This document shows, piece by piece, positions 8,597 to 16,666 of a stretch of DNA of 64,000 nucleotides. The position numbers and the translations under genes were made by a program. Position 1 is the stretch's first letter, and each line of letters begins with the position of its first letter. A model generated the notes under the pieces. The model saw only the letters and a list, made by a program, of their open reading frames with translations. It ran no database searches and was not told where the DNA came from. This DNA comes from Geminicoccus roseus DSM 18922 (GTDB lineage: Bacteria > Pseudomonadota > Alphaproteobacteria > Geminicoccales > Geminicoccaceae), in the NCBI RefSeq assembly GCF_000427665.1, contig NZ_KE386572.1, forward strand, positions 3,906,373-3,970,372, written 5' to 3'.

Positions 8597-8731
8597 GAAC
8601 AGGGCCGGGGCGATGGCGGGCAGGAGGCGGCGCAGGATGGGTCTCGTCGCAAAGGAAGGGAAGGTGGGCGCCCGGCTCTACGGGAAGAGCGCGGCCACCG
8701 CCAGCGCGTCCCGACGAACGCCTTCGCGCCC

Positions 8732-9139
8732 TCAGCCGTCCCCGGCCACCTCGTGCAGCTCCCAGAAGCAGACCAGGTCCGGATCGACCATCTCGAGGTC
8801 GGCCTGGCGGGCCCGGTGGATGCCGGGTGGGGCCGGCCGGTAGTTGCCCGGCCAGGGCGGCAGCTGCCGCTGCTCGCCATCCGGCGCCTGCACCGTCACG
8901 CCGTGCTCCTCGCTGGCGGCGACGATCGTCCCGCCGAACTGGGTGCGGTCGTACTCGTCGCCGGCCTGGTCGTGGAAGGTGACGCCGATGAACACGGACT
9001 TGCCCGCCAGCATGGCGAGCGCGTCGCCGTCCCACTCCATGCCGGGCAGCGCCCGGTCGGGCTGGTCCGCCTCGGCGGGCCGGAACACCGCCCCGGTCGG
9101 GCGGAACACGAAGCCGGGCGGATCCCAGGGAGCGGCCAT
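8732..9139 (-). CDS. conserved hypothetical protein, 135 aa
   Basis: Start chosen at ATG 9137-9139 because it is preceded by AAGGAGGTG, a near-perfect Shine-Dalgarno sequence; upstream in-frame codons look non-coding. The product has no signal peptide or membrane helix. The central part ([17 protein letters not shown], then [16 protein letters not shown], then [12 protein letters not shown]) recalls a family of small uncharacterised proteobacterial proteins of the same layout. That is a match from memory, without a name or function. It is transcribed away from rpsB. Confidence 0.65.
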   Translation of the reverse strand: MAAPWDPPGFVFRPTGAVFRPAEADQPDRALPGMEWDGDALAMLAGKSVFIGVTFHDQAGDEYDRTQFGGTIVAASEEHGVTVQAPDGEQRQLPPWPGNYRPAPPGIHRARQADLEMVDPDLVCFWELHEVAGDG

Positions 9140-9247
9140 GCGCGCACCTCCTTGCGCCGGCTTGGGCAGCCGGCGGCGCGCCCGGCCAGGCCGGCAACCT
9201 AGCACGGGCCGGATGCCGCACCGAGCCTTGGATGGGGCCGCCACGGC

Positions 9248-9276
9248 TTGCGCAACCAGGCCTCCGCCTGTAAAGA
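9248..9276 (+). promoter_or_regulatory. candidate promoter of the rpsB operon
   Basis: TTGCGC at 9248-9253 and TAAAGA at 9271-9276 are separated by 17 bp in the 256-bp gap before rpsB. The match to sigma-70 consensus is moderate. It would give a leader of about 110 nt. Confidence 0.3.
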
Positions 9277-9303
9277 GCGCGCCATCTCACACGCGGGCGT
9301 CGT

Positions 9304-9320
9304 CGTGCCGTCTTGGCACG
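9304..9320 (+). other. hairpin in the rpsB leader
   Basis: CGTGCC (9304-9309) and GGCACG (9315-9320) form a perfect 6-bp stem with loop GTCTT. It is a candidate part of an S2 autoregulatory leader, which is known for rpsB in other proteobacteria; no specific RNA family was recognised here. Confidence 0.35.
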
Positions 9321-9395
9321 CCCTCATTCGGTGCGTCGGGTCCTCCCGGCGTTCTCGCCCGCGGAGGTAGCAACCGACCCGAGGAATCTGGGCTC

Positions 9396-10364
9396 ATGAC
9401 CTTCCCGACCTTCACCATGCGCCAGCTGCTGGAAGCCGGCGTGCATTTCGGCCATCAGACCCGCCGCTGGAACCCGGCGATGGCGCCGTTCATCTTCGGC
9501 GTCCGCAACGGCATCCACATCCTGGATCTGACCCAGACCGTCCCGCAGCTGGACCGCGCCCTGCGCACCGTGCGCGACGTGGTCGCCGGCCGTGGCCGCG
9601 TCCTGTTTGTCGGCACCAAGCGCCAGGCGCAGGGCCCCGTCGCCGACGCCGCGCGTCGCTGCGGCCAGTATTTCGTGAACCATCGCTGGCTGGGCGGCAC
9701 GCTCACCAACTGGAAGACCATCAGCCAGTCGATCAAGCGCCTGCGCGAGATCGAGGCGCGGGTCGAGGGCGGCCAGGGCCACCTGACCAAGAAGGAGTTC
9801 CTGAACCTCGGCCGCGAGCGCGATAATCTCGAGCGTTCGCTGGGCGGGATCAAGGACATGGGCGGGCTGCCCGACCTGATCTTCGTGATCGACACCAACA
9901 AGGAAGAGATCGCGATCGCCGAGGCCAACAAGCTCGGCATCCCGGTGGTGGCGATCTGCGACAGCAACAGCAACCCGAACAACGTCCGCTTCCCGGTTCC
10001 GGGCAACGACGACGCGGCGCGGGCGATCAACCTGTATCTCGACCTGGTGGTCGGGGCGGTCCTGGACGGCATCACCGCCGACCTGACCGCGTCGGGCACC
10101 GACATCGGCGAGGCGGTGGACCTGGGCGAGGGCGACATCGGCGAGGTCGAGCCGCTCGAGGCGAGCCCGTCGGTCGCCGAGCCGGACATGGACGCGCAGC
10201 GCGAGATCGAGCCGATCGCCACCACCGAGGACCCGGCCGCCGCCATGGGCAACCCGGACGCGATCTCCGAGCAGGCGCCCGCCGGCGACCATGCCACCAC
10301 CGGCACCGAGCCTGCCGCCGCCGAGCCGGCCCAGGAGGAGGCTGCGGCTCCCGCCGCCAGCTGA
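9396..10364 (+). CDS. rpsB: 30S ribosomal protein S2 with acidic C-terminal extension
   Basis: Ribosomal protein S2, first gene of a long operon. Family signatures are clear: [16 protein letters not shown] near residue 15, [21 protein letters not shown] and [17 protein letters not shown] 9396 follows GAGGAA. Length is 322 aa against about 240-260 usually. After the conserved core ends at about 230, a roughly 90-residue Ala/Glu/Asp/Pro-rich, low-complexity tail follows to the stop, without a recognisable domain. tsf follows after 39 bp. Confidence 0.97.
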   Translation: MTFPTFTMRQLLEAGVHFGHQTRRWNPAMAPFIFGVRNGIHILDLTQTVPQLDRALRTVRDVVAGRGRVLFVGTKRQAQGPVADAARRCGQYFVNHRWLGGTLTNWKTISQSIKRLREIEARVEGGQGHLTKKEFLNLGRERDNLERSLGGIKDMGGLPDLIFVIDTNKEEIAIAEANKLGIPVVAICDSNSNPNNVRFPVPGNDDAARAINLYLDLVVGAVLDGITADLTASGTDIGEAVDLGEGDIGEVEPLEASPSVAEPDMDAQREIEPIATTEDPAAAMGNPDAISEQAPAGDHATTGTEPAAAEPAQEEAAAPAAS

Positions 10365-10403
10365 CCCGCCAAGCCAACGCCGACGTTCAGGAATCGAGAT
10401 ATC

Positions 10404-11333
10404 ATGGCTGAGATTACCGCCGACCTCGTCAAGCGCCTGCGCGAGCAGACCGGGGCCGGCATGATGGACTGCAAGAAGGCCCTGCAGGCCACCGACGGCG
10501 ACTACGAGGAAGCCGTCGACTGGCTGCGCAAGAAGGGCCTGGCCGCGGCCGCGAAGAAATCCGGGCGCACCGCCGCCGAGGGCCTGGTCGGCCTGGAGCT
10601 GGCCGGCACCAAGGGCGCCCTGGTCGAGATCAACGCCGAGACCGACTTCGTGTCGCGCAACGAGCAGTTCCAGGCGATCGTCCGCGAGGCGGCCAAGCTG
10701 ACGCTGGATGCGGGCGACGACGTGGAGAAGCTCAAGGGCCTCACCGTGCAGTCGACCGGCCGCACCATCGCCGACGAGATCACCAACGGCATCGCGGTGA
10801 TCGGCGAGAACATGACCCTGCGCCGCTCCACGACCGTTGCGGTCGAGGACGGCGTGGTCGCCGGCTACATGCACGGCCAGCTGGCGCCGGGCCTGGGCAA
10901 GATCGGTGTGCTGGTCGGCCTGCAGTCGAGCGGCGACAAGGACAAGCTCGCCGAGATCGGCAAGCAGATCGCCATGCACGTGGCGGCGACCAACCCGCAG
11001 TCGGTCTCCACCGACGACCTCGACCAGAACGTCGTGGCGCGCGAGCGGGCGATCTTCGCCGACCAGGCGGCCGCCTCGGGCAAGCCCGCCAACATCATCG
11101 AGAAGATGGTCGACGGTCGGATCCGCAAGTTCTACGAGGAAGTCGTGCTTCTGGAGCAGGTCTTCGTCGTGAACCCGGACCAGCGGGTCAAGGACGTGAT
11201 CGCCCAGGCGTCCAAGGACGTGGGCGCGCCGGTGACGCTCACCGCGTTCGTGCGGATGCAGGTCGGCGAGGGCATCGAGAAGGGCCCGGGCGACGACCTC
11301 GCCGCCGAGGTGGCGAAGCTGGCCGGCGTCTGA
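10404..11333 (+). CDS. tsf: translation elongation factor Ts
   Basis: Guanine-nucleotide exchange factor for EF-Tu. The N-terminal UBA-like module and signature [18 protein letters not shown] (about 10-27) are intact, followed by the core motif [13 protein letters not shown] (about 79-91) that contacts EF-Tu. 309 aa, the normal length. It lies 39 bp after rpsB and just before pyrH, the usual rpsB-tsf-pyrH-frr order. Confidence 0.98.
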   Translation: MAEITADLVKRLREQTGAGMMDCKKALQATDGDYEEAVDWLRKKGLAAAAKKSGRTAAEGLVGLELAGTKGALVEINAETDFVSRNEQFQAIVREAAKLTLDAGDDVEKLKGLTVQSTGRTIADEITNGIAVIGENMTLRRSTTVAVEDGVVAGYMHGQLAPGLGKIGVLVGLQSSGDKDKLAEIGKQIAMHVAATNPQSVSTDDLDQNVVARERAIFADQAAASGKPANIIEKMVDGRIRKFYEEVVLLEQVFVVNPDQRVKDVIAQASKDVGAPVTLTAFVRMQVGEGIEKGPGDDLAAEVAKLAGV

Positions 11334-11391
11334 ATCATCTACTGGTGGCATCTATGGTCGACGGATGTCGGCGAGAGGGAGCGGCGACGCG

Positions 11392-12159
11392 ATGAGCGAG
11401 GATAGCGTCACTTCCGACGAGACATCCGCGGCCGGAAGGCCGCGCTGGAAGCGGGTGCTGATGAAGATGTCCGGCGAGGCCCTCCTCGGCGGACAGGCTT
11501 CCGGCCACGACCGGGCAGTCCTGGAGCGGCTGGCCGCCGACATCGCGGCGGTGCAGGCGATGGGCGTCCAGCAATGCCTGGTGATCGGCGGCGGCAACAT
11601 CGTGCGCGGCGCCAGCCTGGCCGGCTCCGGCATCGACCGGGCCAGCGCCGACTACATGGGCATGCTCGGCACCGTCATCAACGCGCTGGCGGTGCAGGCC
11701 TTCATCGAGCGGGCAGGCGTGCCGACCCGGGTGATGTCGGCGATCCCAATGGCGGCGGTGTGCGAGCCCTATATCCGCCGCCGGGCGATCCGCCACCTGG
11801 AGAAGGGGCGGGTCGTGCTGTTCGCGGCGGGCACCGGCAACCCGTTCTTCACCACCGACACCGGGGCGGCGCTGCGCGCGGCCGAGATGAACTGCGACGC
11901 CATCCTGAAGGGCACGCAGGTCGACGGCGTCTATTCCGCGGACCCGAAAAAGGATCCGCATGCGACCCGCTACGAGCGCCTGAGCTATCAGAAGGTGCTG
12001 GCGGACGATCTCAAGGTGATGGACGCTTCCGCGATCGCCCTGGCGCGCGAGAGCCGCATCCCGATCGTGGTGTTCCGGGTACGGGAGGCCGGCGCCTATG
12101 CGCAGGTGGTCGAGGGACGCGGACCGCATACGGTGATCGACGGGGAGGAGCAGAGATGA
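11392..12159 (+). CDS. pyrH: uridylate kinase (UMP kinase)
   Basis: Hexameric UMP kinase of the amino-acid-kinase fold, UMP to UDP, for pyrimidine nucleotides. Motifs: [12 protein letters not shown] (phosphate binding, about 22-33), [42 protein letters not shown] and [15 protein letters not shown] 11392 (MSEDSV...) was preferred: it is preceded by GAGAGGGAG and gives 255 aa. An ATG at 11365 would add nine residues. The stop overlaps the frr start as ATGA. Confidence 0.96.
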   Translation: MSEDSVTSDETSAAGRPRWKRVLMKMSGEALLGGQASGHDRAVLERLAADIAAVQAMGVQQCLVIGGGNIVRGASLAGSGIDRASADYMGMLGTVINALAVQAFIERAGVPTRVMSAIPMAAVCEPYIRRRAIRHLEKGRVVLFAAGTGNPFFTTDTGAALRAAEMNCDAILKGTQVDGVYSADPKKDPHATRYERLSYQKVLADDLKVMDASAIALARESRIPIVVFRVREAGAYAQVVEGRGPHTVIDGEEQR

Positions 12160-12719
12160 GCGTGAAGACTTTCGACCTCGAATCCGTCAACAAGCGGATG
12201 GACGGCGCCATCGAGGCGCTGAAGAAGGAATTGTCGGGCGTGCGCGCCGGGCGGGCCTCCACCGCGATGCTGGAGCCGGTGATCGTCGAGGCCTACGGCG
12301 CCGAGATGCCGCTGGCGCAGTGCGCCACCATCACGGTGTCGGACGCGCGCCTCCTGCAGGTGCAGGTCTGGGACCGCGGCCTGGTCAAGGCGGTGGAGAA
12401 GGCGATCCGCTCGGCCAATCTGGGCCTGAACCCGCAGGTCGAGGGCCAGGTGATGCGGCTGCCGCTGCCCGAGATGTCGCGTGAGCGGCGGCAGGAACTG
12501 GCCAAGCTGGCGCAGAAGTATGCGGAGAGCACGCGGATCGCGATCCGCAACGTGCGGCGCGACGGCATGGACCAGTTGAAGAAGCTGGAAAAGGACAGCC
12601 ACATCTCGCAGGATGAGCAGTCCAAACATTCCGACGATATTCAGAAGCTGACCGACAAGCACATCGAATTGGTCGGGCAGTTGCTTGCGCAGAAAGAAAA
12701 GGACATCATGCAGGTCTGA
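12156..12719 (+). CDS. frr: ribosome recycling factor
   Basis: Splits post-termination ribosomes together with EF-G. 187 aa, matching the family. It carries [21 protein letters not shown] (about 28-48), [18 protein letters not shown] and the C-terminal helical arm. ATG 12156 overlaps the pyrH stop by 4 bp, so translation is coupled. Confidence 0.98.
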   Translation: MSVKTFDLESVNKRMDGAIEALKKELSGVRAGRASTAMLEPVIVEAYGAEMPLAQCATITVSDARLLQVQVWDRGLVKAVEKAIRSANLGLNPQVEGQVMRLPLPEMSRERRQELAKLAQKYAESTRIAIRNVRRDGMDQLKKLEKDSHISQDEQSKHSDDIQKLTDKHIELVGQLLAQKEKDIMQV

Positions 12720-12739
12720 GCGCCTCGGGGGCCATCGCG

Positions 12740-13492
12740 TTGTCCATCTTGCCGTCCACCGCACCGGGCACTCCGTCCTCCCTGCCCGTGCACGTCGCCA
12801 TCATCATGGACGGGAACCGTCGCTGGGCCCGGGCGCGGGGCATGCCGGCCGTCATGGGCCATCGCCGCGGCGCCGATTCCGTACGCCGCGCCATCCGCGC
12901 CGCGGTGCGCGAGGGCGTGCGCTACCTGACCCTGTTCGCCTTCAGCTCGGAGAACTGGCGCCGGCCGGCCTTCGAGGTCGGCGAACTGATGAACCTCCTG
13001 CGCTTCTACCTGCGCAAGGAACTCTCCGAGCTGCACAAGGAGGGGGTCCGCATCCGGGTGATCGGCGACCGCACCCGGCTCGCCAACGACATCCAGCTGA
13101 TGCTGGCCGAGGCCGAGGCGCTCACCGCCAGCAACGACCGGCTCGACCTGATCCTGGCGCTGAACTACGGCTCGCGCTGGGAGATCACCGAGGCGGTGCG
13201 CCGGATGGTCGACGACGCCCGGGCCGGCCGGCTGGAATCCGGTGCGGTGGACGAGGACCTGATCAGCCGGCACCTGAGCACCTTCGACATCCCCGACCCG
13301 GACCTCCTGATCCGCACCTCCGGCGAGCAGCGGATCAGCAACTTCCTGCTCTGGCAGCTGGCCTATACCGAGATCGTCTTCCTGGACGTCGCCTGGCCGG
13401 ACTTCGACGAGCAGCATTTCCGCGCCGCGCTGCTCGAGTTCGCCCGCCGCGAACGCCGCTATGGAGCGTCCAGCAGCGCCCAGGTCGGCTGA
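12740..13492 (+). CDS. uppS: undecaprenyl diphosphate synthase (isoprenyl transferase)
   Basis: Cis-prenyltransferase that makes the C55 carrier lipid for peptidoglycan and LPS. HVAIIMDGNRRWAR (about 19-32) contains the catalytic Asp. TLFAFSSENWRRP, the LLIRTSGEQRISNFLLWQ signature and YTEIVFLDVAWPDF follow. 250 aa from TTG 12740; no ATG precedes the catalytic motif except at IIMDGN, so the exact start is inferred. It sits 20 bp after frr and 6 bp before cdsA. Confidence 0.95.
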   Translation: MSILPSTAPGTPSSLPVHVAIIMDGNRRWARARGMPAVMGHRRGADSVRRAIRAAVREGVRYLTLFAFSSENWRRPAFEVGELMNLLRFYLRKELSELHKEGVRIRVIGDRTRLANDIQLMLAEAEALTASNDRLDLILALNYGSRWEITEAVRRMVDDARAGRLESGAVDEDLISRHLSTFDIPDPDLLIRTSGEQRISNFLLWQLAYTEIVFLDVAWPDFDEQHFRAALLEFARRERRYGASSSAQVG

Positions 13493-13498
13493 GCCAAG

Positions 13499-14329
13499 GT
13501 GAAGGTGACCCGGGACTTCGATCCGGCCTTCTACAAGCGCCTGACCTCCGGCCTGGCGCTGGTGACCCTGGCGATCGCCGGGCTTTGGACCGGCGGCTGG
13601 GCGTTCGACCTGCTGGTGGTCGCCGCGGCCGCGTTCATGGCCTACGAGTATGGCCGGATCGTGGCGCGGCTGCGCGGCGACACCGGGCTGAACGAGCCGG
13701 CGATCCTGACCACCGCCGCGGCGACCCTTCTGGGCGTGGTCGGCCTCTACCGGGGCGGCGCCGCGGAAGGGATGGCCGCCATCGCCCTGGTGGCGCTGGC
13801 CGCGGTCGCGATCCGCGCCCTGTTCGGGCGCACCGACGGCAACCGCGCCGGGTTCGGCGCGGTCTACATCGCCCTGCCATGCCTGGTGATCATCGACCTG
13901 CGCCTGGTGGAGCCGCAGGGCTTCTCGATCGTGCTCTGGATGTTCGCGGTGATCTGGTCCACCGACACGGTGGCCTACCTGGTGGGCCGCAGCGTCGGCG
14001 GGCCCAAGGTCGCGCCGGCGATCAGCCCGGGCAAGACCTGGTCCGGCTGCATCGGCGGGGCGGTCGGCGGCGTCGTGGCCGGCATGGTGGTGGCGATGGC
14101 CACCGAGGGCAGCCCGGCAGCGGCGGGCGTGGCGGCCTTGTTCGTCTCGATCGCCGGCCAGATCGGCGACCTGTTCGAATCCCGCCTCAAGCGCGTCGCC
14201 GGCCTGAAGGATTCCGGCAGCCTGATCCCGGGCCATGGCGGCTTCCTGGACCGCCTGGATGCGGTGCTGTTCGCAGCGCCGGTCACCGCTTTGTTTGTCT
14301 ACATCCTGGGCCCGGGCGTGCTGACATGA
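13499..14329 (+). CDS. cdsA: phosphatidate cytidylyltransferase
   Basis: Integral membrane enzyme making CDP-diacylglycerol from phosphatidic acid and CTP, for phospholipid synthesis. 276 aa, multiple membrane segments, and the C-terminal CdsA signature ESRLKRVAGLKDSGSLIPGH with GGFLDRLDAVLF directly after it. Start GTG 13499, six bases after the uppS stop; the stop overlaps the dxr ATG by 4 bp. Confidence 0.95.
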   Translation: MKVTRDFDPAFYKRLTSGLALVTLAIAGLWTGGWAFDLLVVAAAAFMAYEYGRIVARLRGDTGLNEPAILTTAAATLLGVVGLYRGGAAEGMAAIALVALAAVAIRALFGRTDGNRAGFGAVYIALPCLVIIDLRLVEPQGFSIVLWMFAVIWSTDTVAYLVGRSVGGPKVAPAISPGKTWSGCIGGAVGGVVAGMVVAMATEGSPAAAGVAALFVSIAGQIGDLFESRLKRVAGLKDSGSLIPGHGGFLDRLDAVLFAAPVTALFVYILGPGVLT

Positions 14330-15507
14330 CCGGGCTCACCGTGCTGGGCGCCACCGGCTCGATCGGCCAAAGCACGCTGTCGCTGGTCGACGAGCATCCC
14401 GACCGCTTCCGGATCCGGGCGCTGACCGCCCATTCCCGGCCGGACGAGCTGGCCGAGCTCGCCCTGCGCCACCGGCCCGACCTCACCGTGATCGGCGACG
14501 ACGCCCATCATGCCCGGCTCAAGGAACGCCTGGCCGGCAGCGGGCTTGCCACCGCGGCCGGGCTGGACGGGCTGCTGGCCGCGGCGGAACTGCCGGCCGA
14601 GCGGGTGGTGGCCGGGATCGTCGGGATCGCCGGGCTGGCGCCGACCCTGGCCGCGGTGCGCCGGGGAGCAGTGGTGGCGCTGGCCAACAAGGAATGCCTG
14701 GTGGCGGCGGGAGACCTGTTCCGCGCCGCCGTGGCGCGCCATGGTGCAAAGCTGCTGCCGCTGGATTCCGAGCACAACGCCCTGTTCCAGGCGATGGTCG
14801 GCAGCGACGGCGCCGATGTCGAGAAGCTGACCATCACCGCGTCCGGCGGGCCGTTCCGCACGGCACCCCTGGCGGAGATGCGCGCCGCCAGCCCCGAGAC
14901 CGCGCTACGCCACCCCAACTGGTCGATGGGGGCGAAGATCAGCATCGACAGCGCCACCATGATCAACAAGGGCCTGGAGCTGATCGAGGCGCACCAGCTG
15001 TTCGGCCTGCCCGACGACCGCCTGGACGTGCTGGTGCACCCGCAATCGGTGGTGCACGGGATGGTGCATTATCGTGATGGCTCGGTGATCGCCCAGCTGG
15101 GATGCTCCGACATGCGGGTGCCGATCGCCTATTGCCTGGGCCATCCGGCCCGGCTGCCTTCCTCGGTGCCGCGCCTGGACCTGGCCCGGCTGGCCACCCT
15201 GACCTTCCAGGCGCCCGACCACGAGCGCTTCCCGGCGCTGCCGCTCGCCAGGGCGTGCTTGCGGGCGGGCGGTGCCGCACCTACGATCCTCAATGCCGCC
15301 GATGAGGTGGCGGTCGCAGCCTTCCTGGACCGGCGCATCGGCTTTCTCGACATCGTCGCGGTGATCGAGGAGGTGCTGGCGGGGTCCGATGCCGGTGCGC
15401 CCGCCGATCTCGACGCGGTCTATGCCATCGACGCAGAAGCCCGCCGGGCCGCCCTGCAGGCGGTGGCGCAACGTTCGCATCGTCCCGTTTCGGAGCTCGC
15501 GTCATGA
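14326..15507 (+). CDS. dxr: 1-deoxy-D-xylulose 5-phosphate reductoisomerase
   Basis: Second step of the MEP isoprenoid pathway, DXP to MEP with NADPH. The N-terminal nucleotide motif GATGSIGQSTL (about 8-18) is followed by ANKECLV, LPLDSEHNALFQ (metal-binding), ASGGPFR, and HPNWSMGAKISIDSATMINK with GLE directly after it, the full active-site set. 393 aa, normal length. ATG 14326 overlaps the cdsA stop, and the stop overlaps the rseP ATG. Confidence 0.97.
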   Translation: MTGLTVLGATGSIGQSTLSLVDEHPDRFRIRALTAHSRPDELAELALRHRPDLTVIGDDAHHARLKERLAGSGLATAAGLDGLLAAAELPAERVVAGIVGIAGLAPTLAAVRRGAVVALANKECLVAAGDLFRAAVARHGAKLLPLDSEHNALFQAMVGSDGADVEKLTITASGGPFRTAPLAEMRAASPETALRHPNWSMGAKISIDSATMINKGLELIEAHQLFGLPDDRLDVLVHPQSVVHGMVHYRDGSVIAQLGCSDMRVPIAYCLGHPARLPSSVPRLDLARLATLTFQAPDHERFPALPLARACLRAGGAAPTILNAADEVAVAAFLDRRIGFLDIVAVIEEVLAGSDAGAPADLDAVYAIDAEARRAALQAVAQRSHRPVSELAS

Positions 15508-16619
15508 TCGGCACGCTCTTTCAGTATATTGTGCCGTTTCTGATCATCCTGACCATCGTCGTGTTCGTGCACGAATACGGCCACTTCCGGGTGGCGCGGG
15601 CCTGCGGGGTCCGGGTCGACGTGTTCTCGGTGGGCTTCGGGCCCGAGCTGTTCGGCTGGACCGACAAGCACAACACCCGCTGGAAGTTCAGCGCCATCCC
15701 GCTTGGCGGCTACGTCAAGATGCATGGCGACCTGGACGCCGCCAGCGCGCGCAGCGATTCCGCCACGGTGGCCGACCCCACCGCGTTCCCGGCCAAGACG
15801 GTCTGGCAGCGGGCCGCCATCGTGTTCGCCGGCCCGGCCGCCAACTTCGTGTTCGCGATCGTGGCGCTGACCTTCCTGTTCGTGGTGAGCGGCCGGCCCT
15901 TCACCCCGCCGGTGGTGGGCCAGGTGGTCGAGGCCAGCCCGGCCGCCGAGGCCGGCATCCTGCCGGGCGACCGGATCGTCGCGATCGACGGCACCCCGGT
16001 CGACAGCTTCGAGCAGTTGCAGACCCTGGTCTCGCCGCGTCCGGACGAGACGGTCATGGTGCTGCTGCAGCGCGAGGGCGAGGAGATCGAGCTGCCGCTG
16101 GTGCCTGAGCTCACCGAGTTCACCGACCGGTTCGGCAACGAGCACCGGGTCGGCCGGATCGGCATCGGCAGCGGCGGGATCGAGTTCAGGCGCAGCTCGC
16201 TCTTGACCGCCCCGGTGGAGGCGGTGACCGAGACCTGGCGGATGATCGCCGGCACGTTTGCCGGCCTGTGGGAGATGATCGTCGGCTCGCGCGGCACCCA
16301 GGAACTGGGCGGCCCGATCCGGATCGCGCAGATGTCCGGCGAGATCGCCCAGGACGGCCTGGTCCCGGCGATCTGGTTTACCGCGGTGCTCTCGATCAAT
16401 CTGGGGTTGATCAACCTGTTTCCGATCCCGATGCTCGACGGCGGCCACCTGGTGATGTACGCGGCCGAGGCCATCCGTGGCCGTCCCCTGGCCGAACGGG
16501 CCCAGGAAATCGCGTTCCGTTTCGGACTGGCCATGGTGCTTTCCCTCATGGTATTCGCCACTTGGAACGATTTGGTGAACCTTAAGGTCATCGAGTTCCT
16601 TAAAGGGTGGGTTTCCTGA
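15504..16619 (+). CDS. rseP: site-2 intramembrane zinc metalloprotease RseP
   Basis: Inner-membrane protease of the sigma-E-type envelope stress cascade and signal-peptide clearance. HEYGH (about 23-27) in the first membrane helix is the zinc-binding HExxH. A PDZ domain is seen around GQVVEASPAAEAGILPGDRI (about 130-149). NLFPIPMLDGGHL near 310 supplies the third zinc ligand (LDG). 371 aa. The position between dxr and bamA is the conserved one. Confidence 0.96.
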   Translation: MIGTLFQYIVPFLIILTIVVFVHEYGHFRVARACGVRVDVFSVGFGPELFGWTDKHNTRWKFSAIPLGGYVKMHGDLDAASARSDSATVADPTAFPAKTVWQRAAIVFAGPAANFVFAIVALTFLFVVSGRPFTPPVVGQVVEASPAAEAGILPGDRIVAIDGTPVDSFEQLQTLVSPRPDETVMVLLQREGEEIELPLVPELTEFTDRFGNEHRVGRIGIGSGGIEFRRSSLLTAPVEAVTETWRMIAGTFAGLWEMIVGSRGTQELGGPIRIAQMSGEIAQDGLVPAIWFTAVLSINLGLINLFPIPMLDGGHLVMYAAEAIRGRPLAERAQEIAFRFGLAMVLSLMVFATWNDLVNLKVIEFLKGWVS

Positions 16620-16666
16620 TCGAGGCGTGTTCGCCCGCTGGAGCGGTGAGCCGCTGGGGTAGGCAC

